The notes under the pieces: generated by a model
What the model was told of the DNA's origin: nothing
The model's input: only the letters and a program-made list of their open reading frames with translations
Databases searched by the model: none
DNA from: CAKSQF01 sp963628435
GTDB taxonomy: Bacteria; Bacillota; Clostridia; Oscillospirales; CAG-272
DNA: 52,284 nt
Direction of reading: 5' to 3'
NCBI GenBank assembly: GCA_963628435.1
Contig: CAVGEY010000016.1
Span: 1-52,284, forward strand
Made by a program: the position numbers and the translations under genes
In this document: in pieces, positions 49,829 through 52,284 of the stretch
Layout of the letters: the number at the start of each line of letters is the position of its first letter
Numbering within the stretch: position 1 is the stretch's first letter

Positions 49829-52284
49829 ATGAGAATAATCAAAAAAATGATTGACAATCATAAAGAAAAAATCAAATGCCGTAATGACATGTGCGACAAT
49901 CTGATTATTCAAATTGATACAGCTCTGCAGGATATGTTTTTATTATTGTCCGATTCACAGTCATTTATTGAACCAAGCAAGGAGTCGGACTGGTATAATC
50001 AAAACGCCGCACTGATGTCAAACGTTTCCCTACCTAATATTAAAAAATTAAAAAAAGCATCTCATTATAAAGCACTTCAGGAAAAGCAAGCAGAATTATA
50101 TCACAGTGCCGTTTCTCTTAAACAGAAAATCGGCATTCATAACGAAACGCTTGCGACTGCCAAAATAAATAATGCATATACACTAATCGGTAATGTCGAA
50201 GGACGAAAACTTGACAGGCAGCAAATGATCTGCATTGTCAAAGAGGCTCATAATCATCTTGTGATTGCCGGAGCGGGAACAGGCAAAACAACCACTATTG
50301 TCGGTAAAATTAAATTTCTTTTGAAGTCCGGAAAATGCAAACCGGGGGATATTTTGGTGTTGTCATTCACCAATGCCTCCGCAAGCGAAATGAACAGGCG
50401 TATTAGCGAAGAAACCGGCTTTAACATAGATGCATCTACTTTCCACAAACTCGGGCTGAATATTATTACAAAAGTAAACGGTATCGTCCCCAAAATTACA
50501 CAATTAAATCTGCGTAATTTTGTCAACGAACAACTGTTACTGAACATGCGCTCAAAAACATACTTTAACCTATTATGCAATTATTTATTATATAACCGCG
50601 TTGCACACAAATCAGAATTTGAGTTTACGACTCAAGCCGAATATGAGGAATATTTGAAATTTAATCCGCCGATAACGGCAAACGGCGAGACAGTAAAAAG
50701 TTACGGCGAATTGGACATAGCCAACTTTTTAGTACAAAACGGAATACAATATATTTATGAACACCCTTATAAAATCGACACACGCACAAGCAAATACGGA
50801 CAATATAAACCGGACTTCTATTTGCCCGAATATGATGTATATATTGAATATTTCGGCATAAACCAAAACGGTGAAGTTCCAACTTATTTCAAAGCTGACG
50901 ACGGAATGACCGCAAGTCAAACATACCTTTCGTCCATGAAATGGAAGCGAGAAACTCACAGTGCCAATAACACTGTCTTGATTGAATGTTATGCTTATGA
51001 AAAATTCGACGGCACTTTACTTGAAAATTTGAAGGAAAGACTTATTACAAACGGTGTAAAACCAACGCCGAAAACCGCAGAAGAATTATGGCGGCAAATA
51101 TCTGTCGGCGACGATTCCGTTCTCGATGGTGTTGCAGAGCTATTCGAAACAGTTATCAATCTTATAAAAAGCAACGGATATTCAATATCCGACGTACGTC
51201 GGTTGAATATCCGAAGCAGTAATATTCAAAGCAATAATACCATTCTGTCGCTTATAGAGCCTATATTTAATTCATATAGTGCCTATCTTCATGAGCACAA
51301 TGAGATTGATTTCAATGATATGATCAACATGGCAACCCGATTTGTTGAGCAAGGAAAATATATCAATCCATACAAATATATTATTGTTGACGAATATCAG
51401 GATATTTCCAAAGCTCGTTTTTCCCTGCTGCAAAGTATGAGAAAATCAAATGACTATGATCTGTTTTGCGTAGGTGATGACTGGCAGAGTATTTACCGCT
51501 TTGCGGGCAGTGACATCGGATATATTTTGAGTTTTGAACAATATTGGGGTTCTGCCGAAATCAGTAAAATTGAAACGACCTACCGCTTTACTCAAAAACT
51601 CATAGAAATCAGCGGCAATTTCATAATGCGAAATCCTCAACAAATAGCAAAATGCATTAAAGGAAACAGCGATACCTCCGGGTTTGCATTGGGTGAAATC
51701 AGCGGATATACCGAAAAATTTTCGATTGAATTTATGGTAAAAAGGCTCGAAGATCTGCCAAAAGACAGCAGCGTATTCTTCATAGGACGATACTCGTCAG
51801 ATGTAAAATTATTGAATGGCAGCGGATTGTTTGAGTGTCAATATAATAATATCGGCGGGCTTACGGAAGTGAAATATCCGAAGCGGGCCGATTTGAAAAT
51901 GCACTTTATTACCGCACATAAATCAAAAGGATTACAGTCGGATTATGTCTTTATTATCAATAACAAAAAATCAAGAATGGGTTTTCCAAGCAAGATACAG
52001 AATGCCGCAATCTTAGATCTGTTGCTTGAAAATTGCGACATATATCCGTATGCAGAGGAACGACGACTTTTCTATGTTGCTTTAACAAGAGCGAAAAAGA
52101 AAGTTTTTCTTGTTACCGTTGCCAATCAAGAATCCGAATTTGTTATAGAGCTTAAAGAACGCTATGATGAAGAACTCAAGAAAGAACAATGGGAATGTCC
52201 GTTATGCGGAGGACGACTGCTGAAAAAGGCAGGCCCGTACGGAGAATTTTTCGGATGTTCGAATTACAAAAGTTCAGGCTGCAC
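49829..52284 (+). CDS. UvrD/helicase IV-like ATP-dependent DNA helicase, truncated by window end
   Basis: The frame is open from ATG 49829 (AAGGAG eight bases upstream) to the right edge, giving 818 residues. Superfamily 1 helicase motifs are clear: Walker A GAGTGKTT (148-155), motif Ia LSFTNASASEM, Walker B VDEYQD (520-525), GDDWQSIYRFAGSD (motif III), TAHKSKGLQ (motif V) and RRLFYVALTRAKKKV (motif VI). A segment (about 291-345; YGELDIANFL, PDFYLPEYDVYIEYFG) has a PD-(D/E)xK-nuclease-like look found in helicase IV-type proteins. The visible end has CPLCGG...GCSNY, a topoisomerase-type zinc ribbon. Codons are visibly more AT-rich than the neighbours, suggesting acquisition. The role could be repair or phage defence. 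Confidence 0.9.
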   Translation, partial: MRIIKKMIDNHKEKIKCRNDMCDNLIIQIDTALQDMFLLLSDSQSFIEPSKESDWYNQNAALMSNVSLPNIKKLKKASHYKALQEKQAELYHSAVSLKQKIGIHNETLATAKINNAYTLIGNVEGRKLDRQQMICIVKEAHNHLVIAGAGTGKTTTIVGKIKFLLKSGKCKPGDILVLSFTNASASEMNRRISEETGFNIDASTFHKLGLNIITKVNGIVPKITQLNLRNFVNEQLLLNMRSKTYFNLLCNYLLYNRVAHKSEFEFTTQAEYEEYLKFNPPITANGETVKSYGELDIANFLVQNGIQYIYEHPYKIDTRTSKYGQYKPDFYLPEYDVYIEYFGINQNGEVPTYFKADDGMTASQTYLSSMKWKRETHSANNTVLIECYAYEKFDGTLLENLKERLITNGVKPTPKTAEELWRQISVGDDSVLDGVAELFETVINLIKSNGYSISDVRRLNIRSSNIQSNNTILSLIEPIFNSYSAYLHEHNEIDFNDMINMATRFVEQGKYINPYKYIIVDEYQDISKARFSLLQSMRKSNDYDLFCVGDDWQSIYRFAGSDIGYILSFEQYWGSAEISKIETTYRFTQKLIEISGNFIMRNPQQIAKCIKGNSDTSGFALGEISGYTEKFSIEFMVKRLEDLPKDSSVFFIGRYSSDVKLLNGSGLFECQYNNIGGLTEVKYPKRADLKMHFITAHKSKGLQSDYVFIINNKKSRMGFPSKIQNAAILDLLLENCDIYPYAEERRLFYVALTRAKKKVFLVTVANQESEFVIELKERYDEELKKEQWECPLCGGRLLKKAGPYGEFFGCSNYKSSGC

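Noticed and set aside
1..52284. Search by eye for insertion sequences, CRISPR arrays, rRNA genes and toxin-antitoxin pairs
   Set aside because: No transposase motifs, terminal repeats, spaced direct repeats, rRNA signatures or convincing small overlapping toxin-antitoxin gene pairs were found.

Overview
The window reads as chromosomal DNA of a low-to-medium GC, Gram-positive anaerobe of the class Clostridia, most likely an uncultured gut or rumen lineage (inference). Supporting signs are AGGAGG-type ribosome sites, sigma-A promoters with almost uniform 17-bp spacers and frequent extended -10 elements, a RicT/YaaT homologue, lipoproteins with Thr-rich linkers, a BMP-type nucleoside transporter, a two-cluster ferredoxin, and an NifS/NifU pair with no other ISC genes beside it. 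I see no rRNA, CRISPR array, transposase or complete prophage. There is one tRNA gene (Trp) and one tmRNA gene.

Layout. 1-3.7 kb: a small r1t-type holin at the left edge faces a 910-residue orphan protein across a shared terminator. The orphan has a leader of about 300 nt, and a possible 26-residue membrane peptide lies beyond it. 3.8-10.9 kb (minus strand): ssrA with its own promoter, then a lipoprotein amidase, smpB, rsmI, a TrmN6-like methyltransferase, a ferredoxin, ricT and holB. This is a translation-quality-control and housekeeping block. 11-15.3 kb (plus): a lipoprotein, a DUF951 protein and a large YfhO-like membrane protein. 15.4-24.3 kb (minus): nifS-nifU with an inverted repeat over its promoter; a compact run of glycerate kinase, AlkZ-like protein, CrtO-like acyltransferase, a 68-residue protein, a Y-family polymerase and YolD; then a Zn-dependent phospholipase C-like protein and an MFS exporter.

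24.5-37.8 kb (plus): a Sel1-repeat protein, then an almost complete nucleoside-salvage locus. It contains tdk, deoC, deoD, deoB and cdd, then a BMP-family nucleoside ABC importer (binding protein, ATPase, two permeases), pdp and udk. Imported nucleosides can be deaminated, phosphorolysed, isomerised and cleaved to acetaldehyde plus glyceraldehyde-3-phosphate, or re-phosphorylated by Tdk and Udk. 37.9-46.1 kb: a DUF1538 membrane protein coupled to a tandem PII-like protein behind a structured leader; a CBM9-like lipoprotein; ribokinase; a diacylglycerol-kinase-family enzyme; and a metal-efflux operon (SmtB/CadC-type repressor, separate HMA chaperone, P-type ATPase) with a recognisable operator/promoter.

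46.2-52.3 kb (plus): tRNA-Trp, a three-gene FAD oxidoreductase/DUF1667 operon resembling anaerobic glycerol-3-phosphate dehydrogenase, and a visibly AT-richer UvrD/helicase-IV-like gene that runs off the right edge.

No classical defence system or biosynthetic cluster is evident. The places most likely to hold something undescribed are the DUF1538/tandem-PII pair and its leader RNA, the 910-residue orphan and its leader, the 26-residue membrane peptide next to ssrA, and the small gene that travels with the Y-family polymerase and YolD.
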